This document shows positions 43,378-50,543 of a stretch of 64,000 nucleotides of DNA, piece by piece. Position numbers and translations under genes: made by a program. The notes beneath the pieces were generated by a model. The model was not told the DNA's origin, did no database searches, and saw nothing but the letters and a program-made list of their open reading frames with translations. The first letter of the stretch is position 1; each line of letters opens with the position of its first letter. The stretch is from the NCBI RefSeq assembly GCF_024734075.1, contig NZ_CP102850.1, positions 4,898,001 to 4,962,000 on the forward strand, in the 5' to 3' direction. Source of the stretch: Gordonia mangrovi. Its GTDB lineage: Bacteria; Actinomycetota; Actinomycetes; Mycobacteriales; Mycobacteriaceae.

Positions 43378-43383
43378 ACGCTA
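43378..43383 (-). promoter_or_regulatory. -10 element of the PPOX reductase gene
   Basis: On the minus strand TAGCGT is followed by 7 nt and ATG 43370. Confidence 0.5.
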
Positions 43384-43394
43384 GCGGGCGATGC

Positions 43395-43400
43395 GATACT
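43395..43400 (+). promoter_or_regulatory. -10-like element of the SDR-cobL-cobM-cobK operon
   Basis: GATACT is followed by 7 nt and ATG 43408. With the opposite promoter only 12 bp away, no riboswitch can fit before the SDR gene. Confidence 0.45.
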
Positions 43401-43407
43401 GGCAGCC

Positions 43408-44175
43408 ATGGCCCCGACATCGACGCCCGCCACCATCGTGCTGTTCGGCGGTCGCAGCGAGATCGGCATCGCGCTGACCCGCAAACTCGCGGACGGACGG
43501 CAGATCGTCCTCGCCGCCCGACGGCCCGACGATCTCGAAACCGAGACAGCACAACTGCTCGCCGCCGGCGCCGCGACCGTCCACACCGTCGCCTTCGACG
43601 CCGACGACACCGACAGTCATCCCCGGTTGGTCCGGGACATCGCCGACCGATTCGGACCGATCGAGGCCGCCATCGTCGCATTCGGCATCCTCGGCGATCA
43701 GACACGCGCCGAGACCGATACCGCGCATGCACTGCAGATCGCGCACACCGATTATCTTGCACAGATCAGTGTGCTCACCCCGCTCGCGCAGGTGCTGCGC
43801 GCGCAGGGGTCCGGGACCATCATCGTGTTCTCCTCGGTCGCCGGAATCCGCGTCCGGCGCGCCAACTATGTGTACGGCTCCACCAAGGCCGGCCTCGACG
43901 GATTTGCCAACGGTCTCGCAGATGCGTTGCACGGCACCGGCGCCCGGCTGCTGCTGGCCCGGCCCGGCTTCGTCGTCGGGGAGATGACCAAAGATCTGAT
44001 GGCCGGCGGCGTCAAGCCCGCACCGTTCTCCGTCGACGCCGAACGCGTCGCCGACGACGTGGCCCGCGCCTACCGCCGCGGACGCGGCGAGGTGTGGATT
44101 CCGGCCGTTTTGCGCCCGCTGTTCATCGGCATGCGTCTGCTGCCACGCGCGGTCTGGCGGAGGTTGCCACGGTGA
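43408..44175 (+). CDS. Short-chain dehydrogenase/reductase (Rv2073c-like)
   Basis: This 255-residue SDR has an altered cofactor loop, FGGRSEIGIALTRKLADG, in place of the usual TGxxxGIG. The catalytic Ser lies in IVFSSVAGIRV, and Tyr and Lys lie in YVYGSTKAGLDGF. The C-terminal part has LLLARPGFVVGEMTKDL. The organisation recalls DprE2-like and related mycobacterial reductases, but the substrate is unknown. Its stop overlaps the GTG of cobL (GTGA), so it is the first gene of the cobL-cobM-cobK unit. A role in corrin or tetrapyrrole metabolism is possible but unproven. Confidence 0.85.
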   Translation: MAPTSTPATIVLFGGRSEIGIALTRKLADGRQIVLAARRPDDLETETAQLLAAGAATVHTVAFDADDTDSHPRLVRDIADRFGPIEAAIVAFGILGDQTRAETDTAHALQIAHTDYLAQISVLTPLAQVLRAQGSGTIIVFSSVAGIRVRRANYVYGSTKAGLDGFANGLADALHGTGARLLLARPGFVVGEMTKDLMAGGVKPAPFSVDAERVADDVARAYRRGRGEVWIPAVLRPLFIGMRLLPRAVWRRLPR

Positions 44176-45365
44176 CCGGTACTTTTGTGGTCGTCGGGAT
44201 CGGCGCGGATGGCTGGGACGGTCTCGGTCGGCGCGCCCGCGACGAACTCACGGGTGCCGAGTTCATCATCGGGTCGCGTCGGCAGCTGGACTTGTTGCCC
44301 GACCTGCCGGCCCGACGGGAGGCGTGGTCGTCACCGATGAGTGCCCATCTGCAACGGCTGCTCACCGACGATCACGACGGCGTGCGCCACATCCTGGCAA
44401 GCGGCGACCCGATGTTTCACGGCGTCGGTACCACCATCGTGCGCGCCGTCGGGGCCGACCGCGTCCGCGTCCTGCCCACCGTGTCGAGTGCCGCCCTGGC
44501 CTGCGCGCGTCTGGGCTGGGATCTGACCGATGTGCGGGTGGTCAGCCTGGTCACCCACGACGTGTCGACGCTGAGCGACGAACTCGATGACGATCGCGAC
44601 CTGCTGATCCTCAGCCGCGACGAATCCACGCCGAGCGATGTGGCGAAACTGCTGATCGCCAACGGTTTCGGCTGGTCGGCGATGACGGTGCTGGAACAAC
44701 TCGGCGGAACCGACGAACGTGTCGTCCGCGGTGTCGCACGCACCTGGACCGAACCGCCCGGAGATCCGCTCAACCTCATCGCTGTCGGCTGTGTGGGTCC
44801 GCATAGGTCACGGGCACCCGGACGTCCGGACGACGGTTATGCACACGACGGACAGATCACCAAACAGCCGATTCGTGCCGTCACGGTGTCGGCGCTCGCA
44901 CCGAGTCGGCGACAGCTGTTGTGGGACATCGGTTCGGGGTCGGGCAGTGTGGTCATCGAATGGCTCCGGGCCGAACCGACCGGGCGTGCGGTCTCCTTCG
45001 AGATCGACCCGGACAGGCGAGACCGACTCCACGACAATGCCGTTCGACATGGTGTGCACGAGCGGCTGACGACGCTCGGGGCTGCGCCGGACGATTGCGC
45101 GATGGCGCCGGAACCCGACGCGGTCTTCATCGGCGGCGGGCTCGACGACGCGCTGCTCACCGCGGTCTGGGATCTGATCCCGGCCGGCGGCCGGCTCGTC
45201 GCCAACGCCGTCACCCTCGAGAACCAGACCCTGCTCACCGAATGGTATGCGCAACACGGCGGCTCGTTGCGACGCCACATGGTGGAGACGGCCGCCCCGT
45301 TGGGTTCGATGACCACATGGCGACCCGCCCTGCCGATCGTGCAATGGGTGGTGGAACGCCCATGA
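44172..45365 (+). CDS. cobL: Precorrin-6Y C5,15-methyltransferase (decarboxylating) CobL
   Basis: CobL methylates precorrin-6Y at C5 and C15 and decarboxylates it, giving precorrin-8X. The 397-residue protein is the fused form. The N-terminal CobE/CbiE-like tetrapyrrole methylase (about 1-200) includes ASGDPMFHGVGTT near residue 77. The C-terminal CbiT-like methyltransferase (about 225-395) includes LLWDIGSGSGSVVIEWLR near residue 252. GTG 44172 overlaps the SDR stop; the long upstream open frame is an artefact. Its stop overlaps the cobM start. Confidence 0.95.
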   Translation: MTGTFVVVGIGADGWDGLGRRARDELTGAEFIIGSRRQLDLLPDLPARREAWSSPMSAHLQRLLTDDHDGVRHILASGDPMFHGVGTTIVRAVGADRVRVLPTVSSAALACARLGWDLTDVRVVSLVTHDVSTLSDELDDDRDLLILSRDESTPSDVAKLLIANGFGWSAMTVLEQLGGTDERVVRGVARTWTEPPGDPLNLIAVGCVGPHRSRAPGRPDDGYAHDGQITKQPIRAVTVSALAPSRRQLLWDIGSGSGSVVIEWLRAEPTGRAVSFEIDPDRRDRLHDNAVRHGVHERLTTLGAAPDDCAMAPEPDAVFIGGGLDDALLTAVWDLIPAGGRLVANAVTLENQTLLTEWYAQHGGSLRRHMVETAAPLGSMTTWRPALPIVQWVVERP

Positions 45366-46129
45366 CCGTCTACGTGATCGGTGCCGGCCCGGGCGCTGCC
45401 GACCTCATCACCGTGCGCGGCGCCGAGATCCTCGCCCGCTGCCAGACCTGTCTGTACGCCGGATCTCTCGTGCCCACCGAACTGCTCGACCGCTGCCCGC
45501 CGGATGCGGAGCTCATCGACACCGCCCGAATGCCGCTCTCGCAGATCGTGTCCTACATGGTCGACGCGCACGCGGCCGGTCACGACATTGCCCGCCTGCA
45601 CTCCGGGGACCCGTCGCTGTACTCGGCGATGACCGAACAGCGCCGCCGACTCGCTGCGCTCGGAATTCCGGTGGAGGTGGTGCCGGGGGTTCCCGCCTTC
45701 GCCGCTGCGGCCGCCGCCCTCGACGGAGAACTGACGGTCCCCGGAGTCGGCCAGAGCCTGTTGATCACCCGGGTCTCGACCCTGTCCACCGACATGCCGC
45801 CAGGGGAGGATCTGGCCCGGCTGGCCGGCAGCGGCGTCACCCTCGCACTGCATCTGGCGGCGCATCGTGCCGACGACATCGTGAAAGCTCTACTGCCGCA
45901 TTACGGAGCTCACTGTCCGACGGCCACCGTCGCATTCGCCAGCAGACCGGTTCAGCAGATCGTGCGCTGTCCGCTCGCGGATCTGCCCGGGGCCTTGGCC
46001 GATGCCGGAATCCGCCGGACGGCCGTCATCTTCGTCGGCCGCGTGCTCGATCCCGACAACCATGCGGCGGTGACCGACAGTTATCTCTACTCCGAGGCGC
46101 GCATGACCAAATTGCGTTCCGATGGCTGA
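45362..46129 (+). CDS. cobM: Precorrin-4 C11-methyltransferase CobM
   Basis: CobM adds a methyl group at C11 of precorrin-4 from S-adenosylmethionine. The 255-residue protein begins MTVYVIGAGPGAADLITVRG, the standard tetrapyrrole methylase start. It has RLHSGDPSLYSAMTEQRRRL near residue 80 and VEVVPGVPAFAAAAAAL near residue 104. ATG 45362 overlaps the cobL stop by four bases, and cobK begins 8 bases before the cobM stop, so the three genes are tightly coupled. Confidence 0.96.
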   Translation: MTVYVIGAGPGAADLITVRGAEILARCQTCLYAGSLVPTELLDRCPPDAELIDTARMPLSQIVSYMVDAHAAGHDIARLHSGDPSLYSAMTEQRRRLAALGIPVEVVPGVPAFAAAAAALDGELTVPGVGQSLLITRVSTLSTDMPPGEDLARLAGSGVTLALHLAAHRADDIVKALLPHYGAHCPTATVAFASRPVQQIVRCPLADLPGALADAGIRRTAVIFVGRVLDPDNHAAVTDSYLYSEARMTKLRSDG

Positions 46130-46892
46130 ACGTCGTGTCCTGGTCCTCGGTGGCACCGGCGAGGCCCGCGACCTTGCCGCCCGGCTGAGCGCCGCCGACA
46201 TCCCGGTGATCAGCTCACTTGCGGGCCGCGTGCGGGACCCGAGGCTGCCGGTCGGCGATGTGCGTATCGGCGGCTTCGGCGGAGTGGACGGGCTCGCCGC
46301 GTGGGTCCGCGACAACGACATCGCGGTCATCGTCGATGCGACGCATCCGTTCGCACGCACCATGTCCGAGCACGCCGCCGCAGCAGTACTGAGAGTCGGG
46401 ACTCCGCTCGTCCGCCTGCGACGTCCGGCCTGGGAACCGGGAACCGACGACAGCTGGGAAACGGTGCGGGACATGGGTGACGCCGCGCGCGCGGTGACAG
46501 CTCGCAGCGTCGCCCATCGGATATCTGCCGGACTGCGGGTGTTCCTCACCACCGGACGCCAGGATGTCGGCGTCTTCGCCGACAACGCCGACGCGTGGTT
46601 CCTCATCCGTGTGGTCGATCCGCCGACCTGCCCGCTGCCGCCGCGTCACCACATCCTCCGCTCCCGCGGACCGTACGATCTGTCCGGTGAACGGAATCTG
46701 TTGCGCGAGAACTCCATCGACGTCCTGGTCACCAAGAACAGCGGCGGCGATCTGACCCGCGCGAAGCTCACCGCGGCCGCCGAGCTCGGTGTCCCGGTCG
46801 TGATGGTGCAGCGACCACCCGAACCGACGATCGGTACCGCGGTGGACACGGTACCAAAAGCCATGGAGTGGATCTCGACCCTCGGCGCGTGA
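46122..46892 (+). CDS. cobK: Precorrin-6A reductase CobK
   Basis: CobK uses NADPH to reduce precorrin-6A to precorrin-6B. The 256-residue protein shows VLVLGGTGEARDLAARLS at its N-terminus, VDATHPFARTMSEHAAAA near residue 69, a VFLTTGRQDVGVFA segment near residue 142, and VLVTKNSGGDLTRAKLTAA near residue 200. It overlaps the end of cobM by 8 bp and is the last gene of the operon. The 101-bp gap to the convergent cobIJ has only a weak 6-bp GGCGCC stem. Confidence 0.95.
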   Translation: MAERRVLVLGGTGEARDLAARLSAADIPVISSLAGRVRDPRLPVGDVRIGGFGGVDGLAAWVRDNDIAVIVDATHPFARTMSEHAAAAVLRVGTPLVRLRRPAWEPGTDDSWETVRDMGDAARAVTARSVAHRISAGLRVFLTTGRQDVGVFADNADAWFLIRVVDPPTCPLPPRHHILRSRGPYDLSGERNLLRENSIDVLVTKNSGGDLTRAKLTAAAELGVPVVMVQRPPEPTIGTAVDTVPKAMEWISTLGA

Positions 46893-46993
46893 TCCACGCT
46901 GTGCGCGGGAATGGTTGTGGACGGTATCGGCGCCACGCCCACTGGAAACGGCGCCCAGTCAACCCAGGACGATGCCCAGTCGAGGGGACGGGG

Positions 46994-48484
46994 TCAGGCG
47001 TCGTGGTGGCGCGGGGTGTAGACCAGGGTGCCGCCGGCGCGGGGCACGACCGTGGTGGCCGACGACCCGATGATCAGCAGGGTGCGCATGTCGACGGCCG
47101 CCGGATCGAAGGCGCCGACCGTGGTGGTGCGCAACGATTGCTCTCCTCCGCCGACGTCGCGGCCGAGGACGATCGTGCGGTCGTGGTCGACCATCTCCAG
47201 CAGGATCTCGCGTAGCCGCGCGACCTGCCAGGTGCGGCTGGCCGAGCCCGGGTTGTAGATCGCGACGACGAGGTCGGCGGCCACCGCGTGGCGAATCCGC
47301 TCCTCGATCACCTCCCACGGCTTGAGACGATCGGACAGGGAGATCACCGCGTAGTCGTGACCGAGCGGGGCACCCACCGCCGCCGCGACCGCGTTGGCGG
47401 CCGTGACACCCGGTTGGACGCGGACGGGCACATCGTGCCAGCGGGACTCGGCTGCGACCTCCGCGACGGCGCTGGCCATCGCGAAGACCCCGGGGTCGCC
47501 CGACGAGACCACCGCGACGCGCGCACCCCGGGCGGCCAGATCCAGCGCGAACTCCGCGCGTTCGGCCTCCACCCGGTTGTCGCTGGCGTGGATCCGCTGG
47601 CCCGGCCGCGGGGTGACCCGGGCGAGATAGGTCTTGTAGCCGACCAGGTCGGTGGCCATGGCGAGTTCGGCCTGCACGGCCGGGGTGGTGTGCTCGTCGG
47701 CACCGGGGCCCAGCCCCACCACCACGACCTCGCCGCGCCCCGACACCGGGTCGCGCCGCGGGTTGTTGCGGGGTCCGGGCACCACGATCATCGAGAAGTA
47801 CGGCACCTCTTCGGGATTCACCTCGCTGACCGGCAGCACCCGCTGGACCGCCGTGGAGGCCCGTTCCACGTACCAGGCCTCCTCGATCCGACCGGCCACC
47901 TCCAGCGCATCGCGGACCCGGGTGAACGTCCGGCCCAGTTTCAGCACCGCAATCGCCTCGGCGGTCCGGAACCGCGAGACCAGCGCCGGCGCCGGCAGGG
48001 TCCCCGGCACCACGGTCAGTGTCTCCTCGCCTTCGACCAGCGGGATTCCGATGGCCGCCGACGATGCGCTCACCGACGTCACGCCGGGGATGATCTCGGC
48101 CGCGAACTCGTCGGCGAGTCGCTTGTGCATGTGCATGTACGAGCTGAAGAACAGCGGGTCGCCCTCAGCGAGCAACACCACATCGCGACCGGCGCGCAGG
48201 TGCTCGGCGAGCCGCTCGGCGCTCGCGGTGTAGAAGTCGCGCAGCGCCCCGTCATAGCCGCCCGGATGGTCGGTGCCCTCGGTGGTCACCGGGTACATCA
48301 GGCGTTCCTCGATCTGCCCGTCGCGCAGATAGGGTTCGGCGACCGAGCGCGCGATGCTGTTGCCGTGACGTGCGCAGTGATAGGCGACGACATCCGCGGA
48401 TTCGATGACCCGGGCGGCCTTCACCGTCACCAGGTCGCTGTCGCCGGGGCCGAGCCCGACGCCCCAGAGCTTTCCGCTCATCAT
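46994..48484 (-). CDS. cobIJ: Fused precorrin-2 C20- and precorrin-3B C17-methyltransferase CobIJ
   Basis: This 496-residue bifunctional enzyme joins two tetrapyrrole methylases. The CobI half (about 1-240) starts MSGKLWGVGLGPGDSDLVTV and has LLAEGDPLFFSSYMHMH near residue 98. The CobJ half (about 248-490) has VVVVGLGPGADEHTTP, VAVVSSGDPGVFAMASAVAE and LIIGSSATTVV. The same fusion exists in M. tuberculosis (Rv2066). ATG 48484 shares one base with the cobH stop (TGATG); the open frame further upstream overlaps cobH and is not real. The operon order is cobG-cobH-cobIJ. Confidence 0.95.
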   Translation of the reverse strand: MMSGKLWGVGLGPGDSDLVTVKAARVIESADVVAYHCARHGNSIARSVAEPYLRDGQIEERLMYPVTTEGTDHPGGYDGALRDFYTASAERLAEHLRAGRDVVLLAEGDPLFFSSYMHMHKRLADEFAAEIIPGVTSVSASSAAIGIPLVEGEETLTVVPGTLPAPALVSRFRTAEAIAVLKLGRTFTRVRDALEVAGRIEEAWYVERASTAVQRVLPVSEVNPEEVPYFSMIVVPGPRNNPRRDPVSGRGEVVVVGLGPGADEHTTPAVQAELAMATDLVGYKTYLARVTPRPGQRIHASDNRVEAERAEFALDLAARGARVAVVSSGDPGVFAMASAVAEVAAESRWHDVPVRVQPGVTAANAVAAAVGAPLGHDYAVISLSDRLKPWEVIEERIRHAVAADLVVAIYNPGSASRTWQVARLREILLEMVDHDRTIVLGRDVGGGEQSLRTTTVGAFDPAAVDMRTLLIIGSSATTVVPRAGGTLVYTPRHHDA

Positions 48485-49107
48485 CACTCCTCCGGACTCG
48501 CGAGCGCATTGACCGCCGCGGCGGTGATCGCCGACCCACCGCGCCGGCCGGTGACCGTGATGAATTCGAGGTCCTCCCGCGCCGCCAGCGCCGCGCAGGA
48601 TTCGGCGGCGCCGACGAAACCGACCGGCGCACCCACGATCGCGGCCGGCCGGGGCGCACCGGCGTCGATCATGTCGAGCAATGCGAACAGTGCGGTGGGC
48701 GCATTGCCGATCGCAACCACCGCGCCGGCCAGGCTGGGCCGCCAGAACTCCAGGGCGGCTGCGGTTCGGGTGGTCCCGAGCCGGTCGGCGAGACTCGGCA
48801 GCGTCGGTTCGGACAGATGGCACCGCACTTCGTTGTCGGCGGGCAGACGCTTGCGGGTGATCCCGGAGGCGACCATCGACGCGTCACAGAGGATGGGCGC
48901 CCCACCGCGCAACGCCGTGCGCGCCGCGCGGACCACGCCGTCGGTCGCGACCACGTCGGCGGTGAGGTCGGTCTGGCCGCAGGCATGGATCATCCGGACC
49001 ACCACTCCCGCCACGTCGGGTGCGAACGCGGACAGATCCGACTCCGCACGAATGGTGGCAAAGGACTGGCGATAGATCGCGGGGCCGTCACGCAGGTAGT
49101 CGGTCAT
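48484..49107 (-). CDS. cobH: Precorrin-8X methylmutase CobH
   Basis: CobH moves the C11 methyl group to C12, converting precorrin-8X to hydrogenobyrinate, without a cofactor. The 207-residue protein has RMIHACGQTDLTADVVAT near residue 38, with the catalytic His. It also has GGAPILCDASMVASGITRKR near residue 68 and GAPVGFVGAAESCAALA near residue 158. It lies 13 bp after cobG and its stop overlaps the cobIJ start, so the three are co-transcribed. Confidence 0.96.
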   Translation of the reverse strand: MTDYLRDGPAIYRQSFATIRAESDLSAFAPDVAGVVVRMIHACGQTDLTADVVATDGVVRAARTALRGGAPILCDASMVASGITRKRLPADNEVRCHLSEPTLPSLADRLGTTRTAAALEFWRPSLAGAVVAIGNAPTALFALLDMIDAGAPRPAAIVGAPVGFVGAAESCAALAAREDLEFITVTGRRGGSAITAAAVNALASPEE

Positions 49108-49120
49108 GGTGCGCTAGAGC

Positions 49121-50314
49121 CTATCGACGGGCCGAGCGGTACTCGCCGTCGGGACCGGCCTGCACGAACCGGTGCGGCCCCGCCGGTGAACCGCAGCCGC
49201 GCGAGCAGCCCACCCAGTGCTCCCGGTCCTCGACGGGGTCGCCGGACCGCACCCGGACCAGCAGGTCATCCCGCACCGGGGCGTGCGACTTCGCGCAACC
49301 CGGCGCACCCACACAGCAGGTCACCCGCACCCAGGGCGACGACGAATCGAAGATGAGTCCCATCGGGGCGAGCACCCGCACCACCGTCTCGGCGACGCCC
49401 TCACCCAGATCGCACAGCAGGATCTCGCGGTCGGGGGTGAGCACGATCGGGGCGTCGACCGCGGCGAGGAATTCGGCGAGCCGGGCGGGCAGCCGGGCCA
49501 GTTCCACCACCGCGCCGAGCAGGACGCGCCCGTCGTCCTGCTCGAACCACCCGACGATCGGTGCCGTCGGCTCGGCAACGAGGGCGGCGCCGACCGCGGG
49601 CCTCAGGCGGGCGCGCACGCCGGATTCGAGCCGGGCGCGCTGCTCGTCGGCGAGGTCCGCGACGCGCCAGGCCGTCGGGTCGATCTCGAGCAGATCGAGT
49701 GCGGTGTCACACATCGCCGTCGCGATGGCCTCGACCCCGCGCGCCGAACCGAGACGCACACCGTCGACGACCACGTCGGCGACGATCGGATGATCCAGGC
49801 TCTGGTCATCGGGCGGCGCGTCGGGTGGCTCGACCTCGCGCGCGACCGCGCAGACGTCGGGTCGACGGGCGAGGACATCGCCGCGGCCGTCGTCGATGCC
49901 GAACAGGAAACGACCCGACAGGTTCGTGATGTGCGCGTCGGCGCGCAACCGGTCATCGAGGGCATCGGCCAGTGGGGACACGTCGTTCACCCCGCCGATC
50001 CGCCCGGTCAGCGGACTCACCTCGATGTTGCGGATCCGGTCGTGGGCGCTACTGGGTGCCAGCCCTGCCTCCACCACCGCCGCGGCGACCTTGTCGACGT
50101 CGCTGATACCCCGGATCTGCAGGTTCGCGCGCGCGGTCAGCTCGAGGAAGCCGTCAGCGTGATCGCCCGCGACCTGCGCCAGACGCTGCAACTGGTCGGG
50201 TCGCAGCCGCCCGCCGGGCAACCGGATGCGGGCCACCGCCCCGTCGGCGGCGGCATGGGTGCGCAACACCCCGGGACAGCGGTCGGTGGTGGTGCGACGG
50301 TCGGGTTCGGACAC
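49121..50314 (-). CDS. cobG: Precorrin-3B synthase CobG
   Basis: CobG is the oxygen-dependent hydroxylase and lactone-forming enzyme that marks the aerobic cobalamin pathway. The 397-residue protein belongs to the nitrite/sulfite reductase ferredoxin-like family. It has two half domains, the first with FLELTARANLQIRGI near residue 55. A C-terminal 4Fe-4S site is visible as CCVGAPGCAKS plus GCSRGCGSP (about 330-375). GTG 50314 has a -10 box TACCCT 7 nt upstream, so the cobGHIJ message is probably leaderless and cannot carry a leader riboswitch. Confidence 0.93.
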   Translation of the reverse strand: MSEPDRRTTTDRCPGVLRTHAAADGAVARIRLPGGRLRPDQLQRLAQVAGDHADGFLELTARANLQIRGISDVDKVAAAVVEAGLAPSSAHDRIRNIEVSPLTGRIGGVNDVSPLADALDDRLRADAHITNLSGRFLFGIDDGRGDVLARRPDVCAVAREVEPPDAPPDDQSLDHPIVADVVVDGVRLGSARGVEAIATAMCDTALDLLEIDPTAWRVADLADEQRARLESGVRARLRPAVGAALVAEPTAPIVGWFEQDDGRVLLGAVVELARLPARLAEFLAAVDAPIVLTPDREILLCDLGEGVAETVVRVLAPMGLIFDSSSPWVRVTCCVGAPGCAKSHAPVRDDLLVRVRSGDPVEDREHWVGCSRGCGSPAGPHRFVQAGPDGEYRSARR

Positions 50315-50321
50315 GTCGTCC

Positions 50322-50327
50322 AGGGTA
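50322..50327 (-). promoter_or_regulatory. -10 element of cobG-cobH-cobIJ
   Basis: On the minus strand TACCCT is followed by 7 nt and GTG 50314. It stands about 30 bp from the divergent cobN promoter. Confidence 0.5.
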
Positions 50328-50357
50328 GGCGCCCGCCGACACCGATCCGCCCGTGAC

Positions 50358-50363
50358 TAGGCT
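50358..50363 (+). promoter_or_regulatory. -10 element of the cobN riboswitch transcript
   Basis: TAGGCT is placed so that transcription would begin near 50370, at the first base of the cobalamin riboswitch. Confidence 0.5.
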
Positions 50364-50370
50364 GAACGCA

Positions 50371-50458
50371 CCGAGGGCGGCAGAAGCCGGTGGGAGTCCG
50401 GCACGGTCGCGCCACTGTGACGGCTCGGTGAAGATGTCAGAGCCGAAGTCAGACCTGC
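50371..50458 (+). promoter_or_regulatory. Cobalamin (B12) riboswitch upstream of cobN
   Basis: The leader has the conserved cobalamin core: GCCGGTGGGAGTCCGGCACG, then CGCGCCACTGTGACGG, and near the 3' end the B12-box-like GCCGAAGTCAGACCTGC (50442-50458). Further down, a perfect 7-bp hairpin (GGAGCCG-CGA-CGGCTCC, 50488-50504) and a local CTCC/GGAG pairing (50525-50538) that can hide the cobN ribosome binding site suggest control of translation. No T-tract is present. When B12 is plentiful, cobaltochelatase synthesis would drop. Confidence 0.9.
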
Positions 50459-50543
50459 ACCCCTCGCCACCGCACACCGATCCACGCGGAGCCGCGACGG
50501 CTCCATGACGCACACCGGGCGCGCCTCCCGGCGAGGAGATCTG

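Noticed and set aside
46929..46955. Stem of two GGCGCC copies between cobK and cobIJ
   Set aside because: It has only 6 bp with a 15-nt loop and no T-tract, too weak to call a terminator.
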